DNA of 64,000 nt, taken from assembly GCF_014649115.1 (NCBI RefSeq), contig NZ_BMSK01000008.1, positions 248,001-312,000 of the forward strand, given 5' to 3'. A program made the position numbers and the translations under genes. Shown piece after piece: positions 54,892 through 63,059 of the stretch (position 1 is its first letter; every line of letters begins with the position of its first letter). The notes under the pieces are model-generated. The model did no database searches, was not told the origin of the DNA, and saw only the letters and a program-made list of their open reading frames with translations. This DNA comes from Streptomyces eurythermus (lineage in GTDB: Bacteria; Actinomycetota; Actinomycetes; Streptomycetales; Streptomycetaceae).

Positions 54892-55737
54892 GTGGACCTG
54901 ACGATCCTCTACCGCGGCCCGCTCGCCTCCTGCGACTACGACTGCCCCTACTGCCCGTTCGCCAAGCGGCGCGACACCCCCGAGCAGCTGCGCGCCGACC
55001 GCGCCGCCCTGGACCGCTTCACCGCCTGGGCCGCCGCACAGACCGGTGACCGCCTGTCGGTGCTGTTCACCCCGTGGGGCGAGGGCCTGGTCCGGTCCTG
55101 GTACCGGCGGGCCCTGGTGGACCTGTCCCGGCTGCCGCACGTCCGCCGCGTCGCCATCCAGACCAACCTCAGCTGCCGCACCGACTGGCTGGCCGACGCC
55201 GACCCCGCCGCCGTGGCCCTGTGGTGCACCTACCACCCCGGGCAGACCCCGTACGACCGCTTCCTGGCCAAGTGCCGCGACCTCGCCGAGCGTGGCATCC
55301 GGTACAGCGTCGGCATCGTGGGCCTGCCCGGGCACCTGGACCACGCCCGCCGGCTGCGCGCCGACCTGCCGGACCACGTCTACCTCTGGGTGAACGCCGC
55401 CGAGGGCCACACCTACACCGACGCGGACGCCGCCGCCTGGACGGACCTGGATCCGCTGTTCCCCTACAGCCGCCATCCGCACGCCAGCGCCGGGCTGCCC
55501 TGCCGCACCGGCGAGTCGGTCGTCTCGGTCGACGGCGAGGGCACCGTCCGCCGCTGCCACTTCGTCCGCACCGAGCTGGGCAACCTCTACGACGGCTCCT
55601 ACCGGGCGGCGCTCGCCCCGCGCCCCTGCCCGCTGGCCGTGTGCGACTGCCACATCGGCTACGTCCACCTCGAGACGCTCCCGCTGTACGACGTCTTCGC
55701 GGGCGGCGTCCTGGAGCGGATACCCGCCGGCCGCTGA
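54892..55737 (+). CDS. STM4011-family radical SAM protein
   Basis: 281 residues from a GTG at 54892. Radical SAM motif C14-x3-C18-x2-C21 (SCDYDCPYC); later LFTPWGEGLVRSWYRRAL, QTNLSCRTDW and GIVGLPGH follow the barrel. At the end is a Cys cluster (CHFVRTELGNLY..., CPLAVCDC) that can hold an additional iron-sulfur cluster as in SPASM-type enzymes. Last gene of the STM4015-4011 operon, nine bases after STM4012. The two radical SAM proteins plus ATP-grasp and hydrolase suggest modification of a peptide, nucleotide or cofactor; no precursor peptide is obvious in this operon. Confidence 0.9.
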   Translation: MDLTILYRGPLASCDYDCPYCPFAKRRDTPEQLRADRAALDRFTAWAAAQTGDRLSVLFTPWGEGLVRSWYRRALVDLSRLPHVRRVAIQTNLSCRTDWLADADPAAVALWCTYHPGQTPYDRFLAKCRDLAERGIRYSVGIVGLPGHLDHARRLRADLPDHVYLWVNAAEGHTYTDADAAAWTDLDPLFPYSRHPHASAGLPCRTGESVVSVDGEGTVRRCHFVRTELGNLYDGSYRAALAPRPCPLAVCDCHIGYVHLETLPLYDVFAGGVLERIPAGR

Positions 55738-55808
55738 GAGGCGGCCCGGCGTTTTCCCGCCCGGCACGGGGGAACCCGGGCATGCCGACGAGTGGAGCGG
55801 AGGACGCC

Positions 55809-56057
55809 ATGAGCGGACACACCGGCGAGCCCGCCGACCGGTACGGGCGGGCCCGCGACGAGAAGGAGCCCGGAGCGCACTCGGGCGCCGAGAGCCAGGC
55901 CCGTGAACGCACCGTCCCGGGCACGGCCGGTGCCAAGGAGGGCTACCAGCCCGACAGCGGCACCACGGCCGGCGAACCGCTGCGCGGCGTGGAGGCCGGG
56001 GACCGGCGGCGGGACGACCGGCCGCGGGGCGGCGAGGAGGACACCTCCGACGGCTGA
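55809..56057 (+). CDS. Small hydrophilic hypothetical protein (82 aa)
   Basis: MSGHTGEPADRYGRARDEKEPGAHSG... rich in Gly, Glu, Arg, Asp and lacking hydrophobic segments, so intrinsically disordered; similar small acidic-basic proteins are common in Streptomyces. ATG at 55809 with GGAGG five bases before. Lies 71 bases after the STM4011 gene, possibly the same transcript. Confidence 0.65.
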   Translation: MSGHTGEPADRYGRARDEKEPGAHSGAESQARERTVPGTAGAKEGYQPDSGTTAGEPLRGVEAGDRRRDDRPRGGEEDTSDG

Positions 56058-56070
56058 CGGCCGCCCGGGA

Positions 56071-56784
56071 CTACGCGTCGTCGGCCGGGCGCCGTACCAC
56101 CAGGCTGCTCACCTCGAAGGACATCTCGGTCGTCTCCGGGTCGGGCGGCGGGTGGTAGCGCCCGGCGCAGACCGACAGATTGACGATGAGGAAGGCGTGC
56201 CAGCGGCGGCCCACCCCGCGCCCGTCCGCGAACACCCGCTCGCCGTTCAGCCACCAGTCCACCGAGTGACGCCCGAACTCGGTACGCAGGTCGACCCAGG
56301 CGCCCGGCCGGACCGCGTCGTGACGCACATAGCGCTGGGACCGGCGCACATGGTTGGTCAGCTCCAGCAGGTCCGGGTGGTCGGGGTGGTACTCGAAGAC
56401 ATCGACCTCCTGGCCGCCGTCCCGCCAGGTCCAGATGGCCGGCCAGGCGCCGGTCTCCGCGGGCAGCCGGACCCGGGCCTCCAGTACGTCCCCCGTCACG
56501 AGGACGAACTCCTCCTCGCTGTCCTCGGTGGTCAGCAGGCCGGTGTCCCACCCGCCGTCCGGCCGCCGGGTGGCCCGGAACACGCCCGAGCGGCTGTGGC
56601 CGGCGTCGTCCACCAGATGGTCCAGCTTGTCGTCGTCCGGATTGACCGGGCCGCCGCCCGGATAGGCCGAGGAACGGCCCGCCGTCCACTGCGCCGTGGA
56701 CGTGAAGTCCGCCGTGAACACCGCGTCGGACCGGCGTGGCCCCCGGGAGGCCGGCGGCGAGGCGCCCGTCGTCGGTTCGCTCAT
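56071..56784 (-). CDS. GH16-family (laminarinase-like) protein
   Basis: 237 residues, no signal peptide. The active-site segment WPAIWTWRDGGQEVDVFEYH carries the GH16 ExDxxE motif (E126, D128, E131), with E131 the acid/base; AFLIVNLSVC and RPGAWVDLRTEFGRHSVDWWLNGERV match the beta-sandwich. Absence of a secretion signal is odd for a glucan hydrolase; an intracellular glycan or a transglycosylase are possibilities. Third gene after the pyruvyltransferase and FAD oxidoreductase on the same strand. Confidence 0.78.
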   Translation of the reverse strand: MSEPTTGASPPASRGPRRSDAVFTADFTSTAQWTAGRSSAYPGGGPVNPDDDKLDHLVDDAGHSRSGVFRATRRPDGGWDTGLLTTEDSEEEFVLVTGDVLEARVRLPAETGAWPAIWTWRDGGQEVDVFEYHPDHPDLLELTNHVRRSQRYVRHDAVRPGAWVDLRTEFGRHSVDWWLNGERVFADGRGVGRRWHAFLIVNLSVCAGRYHPPPDPETTEMSFEVSSLVVRRPADDA

Positions 56785-56879
56785 GTCCGATGTCTCACCG
56801 GCGGCGGCCCGGACATGCGCGGGGACCGACCGGCGCGGCGTATTTCCTTCGTGTGGGTGAAACAGACACGGCGGTGGCG

Positions 56880-58295
56880 TCAAGGCAGGCTGGCGCCCTG
56901 GGCCCGGAGTTCCCGCTGCACGGCGCTCACCGGCACCTCCCGCGGCCGCCGCCCCCGGGTCGCCGCGAGGGCCGCGCACACGCCCGCCGCCTGCCCGGTG
57001 GCCATGGAGATCGGCATCACGCGGTAGGAGGAGTGGGCCACGTGGTCCCCGGAGATGCAGCGGCCCGCGACCAGCACCCGCTCCAGACCCCGGGGCAGCA
57101 GACAGCGCAGCGGGATGTCGTAGGACTCGCCGCGCGGCAGGCGTTCGAGCCGGGTGCCGCGACCGCTCGGGTTGTGGATGTCGACCGGGTAGGCGCCGCG
57201 CGCCACGGCGTCGTCGAACTTACGGGCCGACAGCACGTCCTCGCCGGTCAGCAGGTACTCGCCGGTGATCCGCCGGGTCTCCCGGACACCCACCTGGACA
57301 CCGCTCTGCACCACGTAGGAATCGGCGAAGCCCGGCACACGGCCGCGCAGGAACCGGGCGATCTGCGCCATCTGCCGGTGCGCGGCGAGTTCCGCGCGGG
57401 TCAGGTCCCAGACGCTGGTGCCGAGCACCTCGGTGACCCGCGTGGAGTTGACCGCCACCTCGCCCGCGTTCGGGGTGGCGAAGAAGAGGATGTCCTCGCG
57501 CGGCAGGTCCAGCTCACCGGCGTCCGTGGCCGCGCGGACCAGGTCCCACAGCCCGTGCACGCCCTTCCACTGGTCCGGCCGGGCGCGGGTGTAGGCGGCG
57601 AACTCCTCGTGGTCGAAGCGGACCATGCGGAACATCAGCGTCATCGGCTGGGTCCAGCCGTCCTCCGGCCGTCCGGTCTCGTACCCGGCCCCCGCCGCCG
57701 CGGCGATGTCGCCGTCCCCGGTGCAGTCCACGATCACGTCCGCGTCCAGCACGAGCGGCCCCGACTTGGTCTCGAACACCGCCCGGGCCCGGTCGGGCAG
57801 GCTGACGACGCCGGAGGCGAAGGCGTGCAGCAGCATCCGGACCTCGTGGCTCTCCAGCAGCTCGTAGGCCGCCAGCTTGAACAGCTCCGCGTCGAACGGC
57901 ACGGTGTAGCCGGTCTCCAGCGAGGGCCGGATCGCCGCTCCGGTGCGCACCAGCTGCTCCAGCAGCACCCACAGCACCCCGCCGACGACCGGCTCGCCCT
58001 CGCCGTGGTCGGGCGGCAGCAGCCGCGTGGTGTCGCCGGGCACGGCCTGCTTGACCTCGTTGTGGAAGCTCATCAGCGGCATGACCAGGGCCGCGGTGGC
58101 GTTGCCGCCGAGGAAGCCGTAGCGCTCCACGAGGACCACCTCGGCGCCCGCGTTGGCCGCCCCGACGGCCGCGCCGAGACCCGCCGGCCCGCCGCCGACC
58201 ACCAGCACCTGGGTGGACCCCGCGTGCAGGGCCCGGCGCGGCGGCAGCTCCACCGTGGTGGGGACCCGGGGCGGCATCAGATGGGACACGGTCAC
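56880..58295 (-). CDS. FAD-dependent oxidoreductase (FAD_oxidored family)
   Basis: 471 residues. Rossmann FAD motif VLVVGGGPAGLGAAVGAANAGAEVVLVERYGFLGGNAT at about 28-66, VIVDCTGDGDIAAAAGAGYE as second FAD contact, and GLERVLVAGRCISGDHVAHSSYRVMPISMATGQAAGVCAALA in the C-terminal third, all typical of the FAD_oxidored (PF12831-like) group found in sugar and secondary metabolism. GTG start at 58295 (another GTG two codons in has the better ribosome spacing to GAGGGA). Lies 27 bases after the pyruvyltransferase gene. Confidence 0.87.
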   Translation of the reverse strand: MTVSHLMPPRVPTTVELPPRRALHAGSTQVLVVGGGPAGLGAAVGAANAGAEVVLVERYGFLGGNATAALVMPLMSFHNEVKQAVPGDTTRLLPPDHGEGEPVVGGVLWVLLEQLVRTGAAIRPSLETGYTVPFDAELFKLAAYELLESHEVRMLLHAFASGVVSLPDRARAVFETKSGPLVLDADVIVDCTGDGDIAAAAGAGYETGRPEDGWTQPMTLMFRMVRFDHEEFAAYTRARPDQWKGVHGLWDLVRAATDAGELDLPREDILFFATPNAGEVAVNSTRVTEVLGTSVWDLTRAELAAHRQMAQIARFLRGRVPGFADSYVVQSGVQVGVRETRRITGEYLLTGEDVLSARKFDDAVARGAYPVDIHNPSGRGTRLERLPRGESYDIPLRCLLPRGLERVLVAGRCISGDHVAHSSYRVMPISMATGQAAGVCAALAATRGRRPREVPVSAVQRELRAQGASLP

Positions 58296-58322
58296 TCCCT
58301 CGGGGGACGGCGGCCTTCGGTG

Positions 58323-59495
58323 TCAGCGGGCGGTGGAGGCGGGCACCGGCGCGTCGGCGTGGATGACGCCGGGCGCGGCGGCACCGTCCAGATAGGCGAG
58401 GAGCCGCTCCCCGGTCCGGGCCGCCCGCAGCCGCATCGCGGCCGTGCGCACCGCCGCGTCCGCCGCGCGGGCGTGCCGCTCGTCCCACAGCCGGTCCACC
58501 TCCGCCAGCAGCAGCCCGGCCGTCTCCCGGACCACACCGCGCAGCGCGGGCGCGCCGATCCGCTGGGCGAAGTCGAAGACCTTCCCGGCGTACGGCAGCG
58601 GCAGCAGGGGGATCCCGGCGAGCGCGGCGAAGACCAGGAAGTGCAGCCGCATGCCGACGGCCAGGTCCAGCTGGGCGACGATGTCCAGGACCTCCTGGGG
58701 CCCGTGGTCGCGGTGCAGCACGGTGCAGTGGTCGGCCGCCGCCATCCGGGACGCCACGGCGTGGGCGTGCCGGATGTCGCCGCGCTCCATGGAGATGAAG
58801 ACGATGTGCGCGTCCAGCCGCTGCACCAGGAAGTCGCCCATGCTGGCGAGCAGTTGGTGGTACCCCTCCTCGTCCAGGTGTTCGGCGGCGTGTCCGGGTT
58901 CCCGGACGCTCATCCCCACCAGCCGTACCCGGCGGGGCACCGCCTCCGCCCGCAGCAGGGCCCGGCCGCGGTCGCCGGGCTCCAGCAGCAGCGCCGGGTC
59001 GGCGGTGACGCAGACGGGCCGGGTGACGCCGGCCTCTTCGAGGACGAGCTTGGACTCCTCGTCGCGGACCGTCACCTCCACCGCGTCCGACAGCACCGCG
59101 CGCACATACCCGCAGTCCGTCTCGTCGGTGAGCGGTCCGGCCCCCACCGCGTAGGTGAAGACGGGGACGCCGAGGCTCTGCGCGGTGCCGGCCAGCCGCA
59201 GATACCGGCGCGCCTCGGTGTCGTAGAGGATCCCGCCCCCGCCGAGCACGAGGACGTTCAGCCGGCGCAGCGGCTCCGAGATGCCCTCCCGGCAGACCCC
59301 CTCCCAGCCGACGACCTCGACGTCCGGATGGACCGAGCGGGTGTGCGCCGGATTGCGGGAGAAGACCACGAACCGGGTGTCCGGGCGGCCGGCCCGGACC
59401 TGGTCCAGCAGGGCGGTGAGAATCGCCTCGTCGCCGACGTTGCGGCCCCCGTAGGAGCCCAGTACGCCTACGGTCACGCCGTCCGCGCCATCCAT
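58323..59495 (-). CDS. Polysaccharide pyruvyl transferase family protein
   Basis: 390 residues, GT-B-like. VGVLGSYGGRNVGDEAILTALLDQV at the start and LNVLVLGGGGILYDTEAR are the CsaB/PssM signatures; GMRLHFLVFAALAGIPLLPLPYAGKVFDFAQRIG is the conserved C-terminal block with His/Arg that bind pyruvate donor or acceptor. Likely adds a pyruvate ketal to a cell-surface or exopolysaccharide sugar. ATG at 59495 with GAGGGAG upstream. First of a three-gene minus-strand set with the FAD oxidoreductase and GH16 protein, suggesting surface glycan metabolism. Confidence 0.88.
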   Translation of the reverse strand: MDGADGVTVGVLGSYGGRNVGDEAILTALLDQVRAGRPDTRFVVFSRNPAHTRSVHPDVEVVGWEGVCREGISEPLRRLNVLVLGGGGILYDTEARRYLRLAGTAQSLGVPVFTYAVGAGPLTDETDCGYVRAVLSDAVEVTVRDEESKLVLEEAGVTRPVCVTADPALLLEPGDRGRALLRAEAVPRRVRLVGMSVREPGHAAEHLDEEGYHQLLASMGDFLVQRLDAHIVFISMERGDIRHAHAVASRMAAADHCTVLHRDHGPQEVLDIVAQLDLAVGMRLHFLVFAALAGIPLLPLPYAGKVFDFAQRIGAPALRGVVRETAGLLLAEVDRLWDERHARAADAAVRTAAMRLRAARTGERLLAYLDGAAAPGVIHADAPVPASTAR

Positions 59496-59587
59496 GACCG
59501 CTCCCTCACGGCTCACAGCAGAAGCTGTACCAGCTTGCCGCCTTCCGGTGGGAACGCGCGACCGGGGCCGCGCCGGGCCCGGTCGGG

Positions 59588-59761
59588 TCAGCGGGCGACG
59601 CGGTGCTTGCGTCCGCCCCGGCGGAAGCGCACGGCGGCGTAGACCAGGGCCAGGACGAGGACCACGGCGCCGATGACCAGGAGATAGAACAGACCTTTGA
59701 CGACGAATCCGATGATCCCCAGGACGACGGCCACGAGGATCAGGAACAGGAACAGGCTCAT
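59588..59761 (-). CDS. Small membrane protein (57 aa), DUF6131-like
   Basis: MSLFLFLILVAVVLGIIGFV... with two hydrophobic helices (about 3-22 and 24-44) and a basic tail (RFRRGGRKHRVAR). Codons are clear and the stop is TGA at 59588-59590. Such two-helix proteins are widespread and uncharacterised in actinobacteria; they often lie near stress or envelope genes. The start codon at 59761 lies 34 bases downstream of the PRC-barrel stop. Confidence 0.75.
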   Translation of the reverse strand: MSLFLFLILVAVVLGIIGFVVKGLFYLLVIGAVVLVLALVYAAVRFRRGGRKHRVAR

Positions 59762-59795
59762 CGGATCTCCCGGATATCCCGGCGGGTTCGGTGGA

Positions 59796-60152
59796 TCAGC
59801 GGCGGGCCAGACGTCGCTCGCCGCCGGCGCCCGGTGCGTAGGGCAGCTCGTAGTGGGCGAAGACCCCCGGTTCGTCGGCGGCGGTCAGTTCGCCGTCGGT
59901 CTCGATGGACGGGGCCTTGGTGACCACCTTTTTGCTTTGGGCGACCTTCAGGTAGCCCGGACCGACCGTCGCGCCCGTGAGGGGGACGAACACCAGCCGG
60001 CGACGGCCGAGCAGACCCACGGTGACCGTGGCGAAGTAGGGCTGATCGGTGGCGGTGTCCACGTAGACCGACTCCAGAACGCCGATCTTGTGACCGTCGG
60101 TGTCGACCACGTCGTGACCCCGCCACTCGCGGATATCGGATGCCTCGAACAT
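59796..60152 (-). CDS. PRC-barrel domain protein
   Basis: 118 residues. PRC-barrel core DIREWRGHDVVDTDGHKIGVLESVYVDTATDQPYFATVTVGLLGRRRLVFVPLTGATVG at about 6-65, then a charged tail. Family members bind RNA, photosynthetic complexes or other partners; Streptomyces copies are usually small stress-associated proteins. ATG at 60152 with AGGAGG five bases upstream. Confidence 0.85.
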   Translation of the reverse strand: MFEASDIREWRGHDVVDTDGHKIGVLESVYVDTATDQPYFATVTVGLLGRRRLVFVPLTGATVGPGYLKVAQSKKVVTKAPSIETDGELTAADEPGVFAHYELPYAPGAGGERRLARR

Positions 60153-60276
60153 CGGTACCTCCTGTGCACGGGGTACCCACTCGCGGGCCGGGGATGTGAC
60201 ACCGGTGGGGCCGATGCCCTCGGACGGCGTACCCGGCCCGGGGCCGGATGCCGGGCCGGTACGCCGAGTGCTCAGA

Positions 60277-61236
60277 TCACGGGCACGAGGTCAGGAACTC
60301 GATCAGCGCCGCGTTCACCTCGTCCGGCCGTTCCTGCTGGGTCCAGTGGCCGCAGCCGGCCAGCTTCAGCGGCTCCCGCCACAGGTTGGGCATCAGCGAG
60401 GGCAGCCGCTCGATGAGCTCCGGCGTGCCGGGGAAGGCGGGGACCACGTCACGGTCGCCGTAGACGTACAGGGCCGGCGGGGTGACGACGGCGCCGTGCC
60501 AGGGGGCGGTCAGCTCCCAGTTCCGGTCGAGGTTGCGGTACCAGTTCAGGGCCCCGGTGAAGCCCTGGGAGAAGCTCTCCGTGAGCGCGTCGAGATCCTC
60601 CTCGGTGAACCACTCCGGCAGCACCTCCGGGTCGGCCATGTCCGCGAGCCAGCCGCGCTCGGGGTCGACCAGCGGCTGCTTCCGCCCGGCGCCGGGGGCG
60701 TCCCCGGAAGCCCAGTAGAAGAACTTGCGCAGCGCGGTCCGGGTGTCCTCGGCGAACTCGGCGTCCGCGACCCCGGGACGGTTGAAGTAGTTCCAGTAGA
60801 AGCGGCCGCCGAACATCCGGTCCATGGCGGGCAGCGGCGGCCGCGAGCCCCTGAACGGCGGCGGCACGCTCAGACCGGCCACCCCGCGCACCAGGTCCGG
60901 CCGCAGCAGCGCGGTGTGCCAGGCGACCGGCGCGCCCCAGTCGTGCCCGACCACGTACGCCTTCTCCTCGCCCAGCTCCCGGATCAGCCCGACGACATCG
61001 CCGACCAGATGCAGGATGGTGTACGCGTCGACGGCCTCGGGATGGTCGCTGCGCCCGTATCCGCGCTGGTCGGGGGCGACCACCCGGAAGCCCGCGGCGG
61101 CCAGCGGGCCGAACTGGCGGTGCCAGGAGTGCCAGGACTCAGGGAAGCCGTGCAGCAGCACGACCAGGGGGCCCTCGCCCTCCTCGGCGATGTGCAGCCG
61201 GATTCCGTTCACGTCGACCATGCGATGCTCAACCAT
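60277..61236 (-). CDS. Alpha/beta-hydrolase, epoxide-hydrolase type
   Basis: 319 residues, complete epoxide hydrolase layout: HGFPESWHSW oxyanion region, nucleophile in GHDWGAPVAWH (Asp about 107), a cap domain with the Tyr-bearing region LNWYRNLDRNW, late acid in YGDRDVVP and final His in GCGHWTQQERP. Converts epoxides to diols; the Asp nucleophile distinguishes it from esterases and dehalogenases less surely. An ATG at 61221 (MVDVNGIRL) is an alternative start. Convergent with nothing nearby; substrate unknown. Confidence 0.9.
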   Translation of the reverse strand: MVEHRMVDVNGIRLHIAEEGEGPLVVLLHGFPESWHSWHRQFGPLAAAGFRVVAPDQRGYGRSDHPEAVDAYTILHLVGDVVGLIRELGEEKAYVVGHDWGAPVAWHTALLRPDLVRGVAGLSVPPPFRGSRPPLPAMDRMFGGRFYWNYFNRPGVADAEFAEDTRTALRKFFYWASGDAPGAGRKQPLVDPERGWLADMADPEVLPEWFTEEDLDALTESFSQGFTGALNWYRNLDRNWELTAPWHGAVVTPPALYVYGDRDVVPAFPGTPELIERLPSLMPNLWREPLKLAGCGHWTQQERPDEVNAALIEFLTSCP

Positions 61237-61289
61237 GCCCCGAGACTACCCGCGTGATCATCTCGGGGACGGTGACCCGCGCGTCGGCC

Positions 61290-62075
61290 CTACGGCGGGC
61301 CGGGGGCCGCGCCGGTGCTCCGGTACGCCGACGGGGGACGGCCGAGCAGCGAGCGGAACGCGGCCGTGTACGCGGCGGGGTTGTCGTAGCCGAGCGTGAC
61401 CGCGACGCGGGTGACCGGCATGCCCGTGGCGAGGTAGCGCAGGGAACGCAGGACGCAGGCGCGCTGCCGCCACTGCGCGAAGTTCAGGCCGGTGTGCCGC
61501 CGGAACAGGCGGGCGAGGGTGCGTTCGCTGACACCGAGGGAGGCGCACCAGCGCGCGGGCGGGTCGTGGATGTCCGGCGCGCCCAGGAACGCCTCGCACA
61601 GGGCCCGCAGCCGTGGCTCGGCCGGCAGCGGCACATCGAGGGGCAGCGGGGCGAGGTTCCGCAGCTCGTGCAGGAGCAGGGCGGCCACCGCGGCGTCGCG
61701 GCCGTGCTCGGCGTAGCGCGGCTCCATCTCGACGGCCGCCAGGATCAGGGCCCGCAGCAGGGGCGAGACGTCGACGGCGCGGCAGCGGGCGGGGAACCAC
61801 GGCACGGCGGCCGGCTCGATGTAGAGGCTGCGGGTGCTCACCCCCGTCATCGTGACCTGGTGCCGGGTCCCGGGCGGGATCAGCACCGCGCGGGCGGTGG
61901 GGACCGTCCAGCTGCCGTCCGCCGTCTCGACCTGCATCACACCGGTGGCCGCGTACAGCACCTGGGCGCGGCGGTGTTCGTGCCAGGCCAGGAGGTGGTC
62001 GTGGGGGTAGTCCGTGCCGATGGCGAGCACGGCGCGGTCGAGGTCGTCCACCTCCGCGACCGGGATGTTGCGCAT
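61290..62075 (-). CDS. AraC-family transcriptional regulator
   Basis: 261 residues. A cupin-like sensor at the N-terminus (HLLAWHEHRRAQVLYAATGVMQVETADGSWTVPTARAVLIPPGTRHQVT) and a double HTH at the C-terminus (LGVSERTLARLFRRHTGLNFAQWRQRACVLRSLRYLATGMPVTRVAVTLGYDNPAAYTAAFR). Resembles NimR-type regulators that control an adjacent exporter. It is divergent from the TauE-family permease at 62170, its probable target. Confidence 0.9.
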   Translation of the reverse strand: MRNIPVAEVDDLDRAVLAIGTDYPHDHLLAWHEHRRAQVLYAATGVMQVETADGSWTVPTARAVLIPPGTRHQVTMTGVSTRSLYIEPAAVPWFPARCRAVDVSPLLRALILAAVEMEPRYAEHGRDAAVAALLLHELRNLAPLPLDVPLPAEPRLRALCEAFLGAPDIHDPPARWCASLGVSERTLARLFRRHTGLNFAQWRQRACVLRSLRYLATGMPVTRVAVTLGYDNPAAYTAAFRSLLGRPPSAYRSTGAAPGPP

Positions 62076-62169
62076 GCCGCGACCGTACCGCCCGGCCTGT
62101 CCGCTGCGCGTAAGAAGTCGGCGACTTGTCGATTGCCCGCCATCGCGCGTGCTCCGTAGCGTCCTTGCC

Positions 62170-62976
62170 GTGCTGACCTCGCTCCCCACCCTCCTGTTCT
62201 TCGGCTGCCTGACCGGCGTGACGACCGTGCTCTTCGGCTTCGGCGGCGGCTTCATCACGGTCCCCGTCGTCTACGGCGTCCTGACCGCCACGGCGCGACC
62301 GGGCGCCGACGCCATGCATGTCGCGGTCGCGACCTCGACCGCGGTCATGGTCGTCAACGCGGCGGCCGCGGCCCTGGCACAGTGGCGCCAGGGCCGGCTG
62401 CGCCGTGCCTACGTCTGGCCGCTGGCCGGGTTCATCACGGCCGGCGCCGCCGCCGGGTCCTTCGCGGCCACCTTCCTCGGCGGCACGGCGCTGCGCCTGC
62501 TCTTCGCCGGCTACCTGCTGGTGACGATCTGCGACAGCCTGCTGCGCGAGGGCTTCCTCTCGATGGCGCACCAGTCGCCTCCGCGGCCCCTGGGCCGGGC
62601 CGCCACCACCCTCGGCGGCACGGGCATCGGCCTGGTCGCCGCCGCGCTCGGCGTGGGCGGCAGCGTCATGACGGTCCCGCTGCTGCGGCGCAGGGGCCTG
62701 CCCATGGCCGAGGCCACCGCCATGGCCAACCCGCTCAGCGTCCCCGTCGCGGTGGCCGGCACCCTCGTCTACGCCCTCGCCCCCACCGCGCCCACGGCGT
62801 CCGGCCGGCTCGGCTACGTCGACCTCGCGGCGGGCGCCGCCCTGCTGCTCGGCTCGCTGCCCACCATCACCCTGCTGCGGCGGATCACCGGCCGGGTCCC
62901 GGACCGCGTCCACTCCGTCGCCTACGTCGTCCTGCTGCTGACCGTCCTCGTCGCCATGGCGGTGACCGGGACGTGA
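62170..62976 (+). CDS. TauE/SafE-family permease
   Basis: 268 residues, about eight helices, with the tandem family repeats (GFGGGFITVPVVYGVL near the start, LGVGGSVMTVPLLRRRGLPMAEATAMANPLSVPVAVAG in the second half). The family exports sulfonates, sulfite or related anions. GTG start at 62170 has no clear ribosome site but the next candidate would remove the first helix. Divergent AraC regulator suggests inducible expression. A strong hairpin follows the stop. Confidence 0.88.
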   Translation: MLTSLPTLLFFGCLTGVTTVLFGFGGGFITVPVVYGVLTATARPGADAMHVAVATSTAVMVVNAAAAALAQWRQGRLRRAYVWPLAGFITAGAAAGSFAATFLGGTALRLLFAGYLLVTICDSLLREGFLSMAHQSPPRPLGRAATTLGGTGIGLVAAALGVGGSVMTVPLLRRRGLPMAEATAMANPLSVPVAVAGTLVYALAPTAPTASGRLGYVDLAAGAALLLGSLPTITLLRRITGRVPDRVHSVAYVVLLLTVLVAMAVTGT

Positions 62977-63000
62977 GCCGACGAGCCCGGACGCGCATCG

Positions 63001-63034
63001 GGGCCCGGGCGCCCCGTCGCCGGCGCCCGGGCCC
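63001..63034. terminator. 13-base-stem hairpin terminator
   Basis: GGGCCCGGGCGCC and GGCGCCCGGGCCC pair across an 8-base loop, between the TauE permease stop and the convergent protease stop. Confidence 0.82.
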
Positions 63035-63059
63035 TCGGTCCCCCCTGCGGATCAGCCGC

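Noticed and set aside
53649..55049. Long Arg-rich open frames opposite or shifted from the STM4012/4011 genes
   Set aside because: Shadows of high-G+C coding sequence; the radical SAM motifs are in the other frame.
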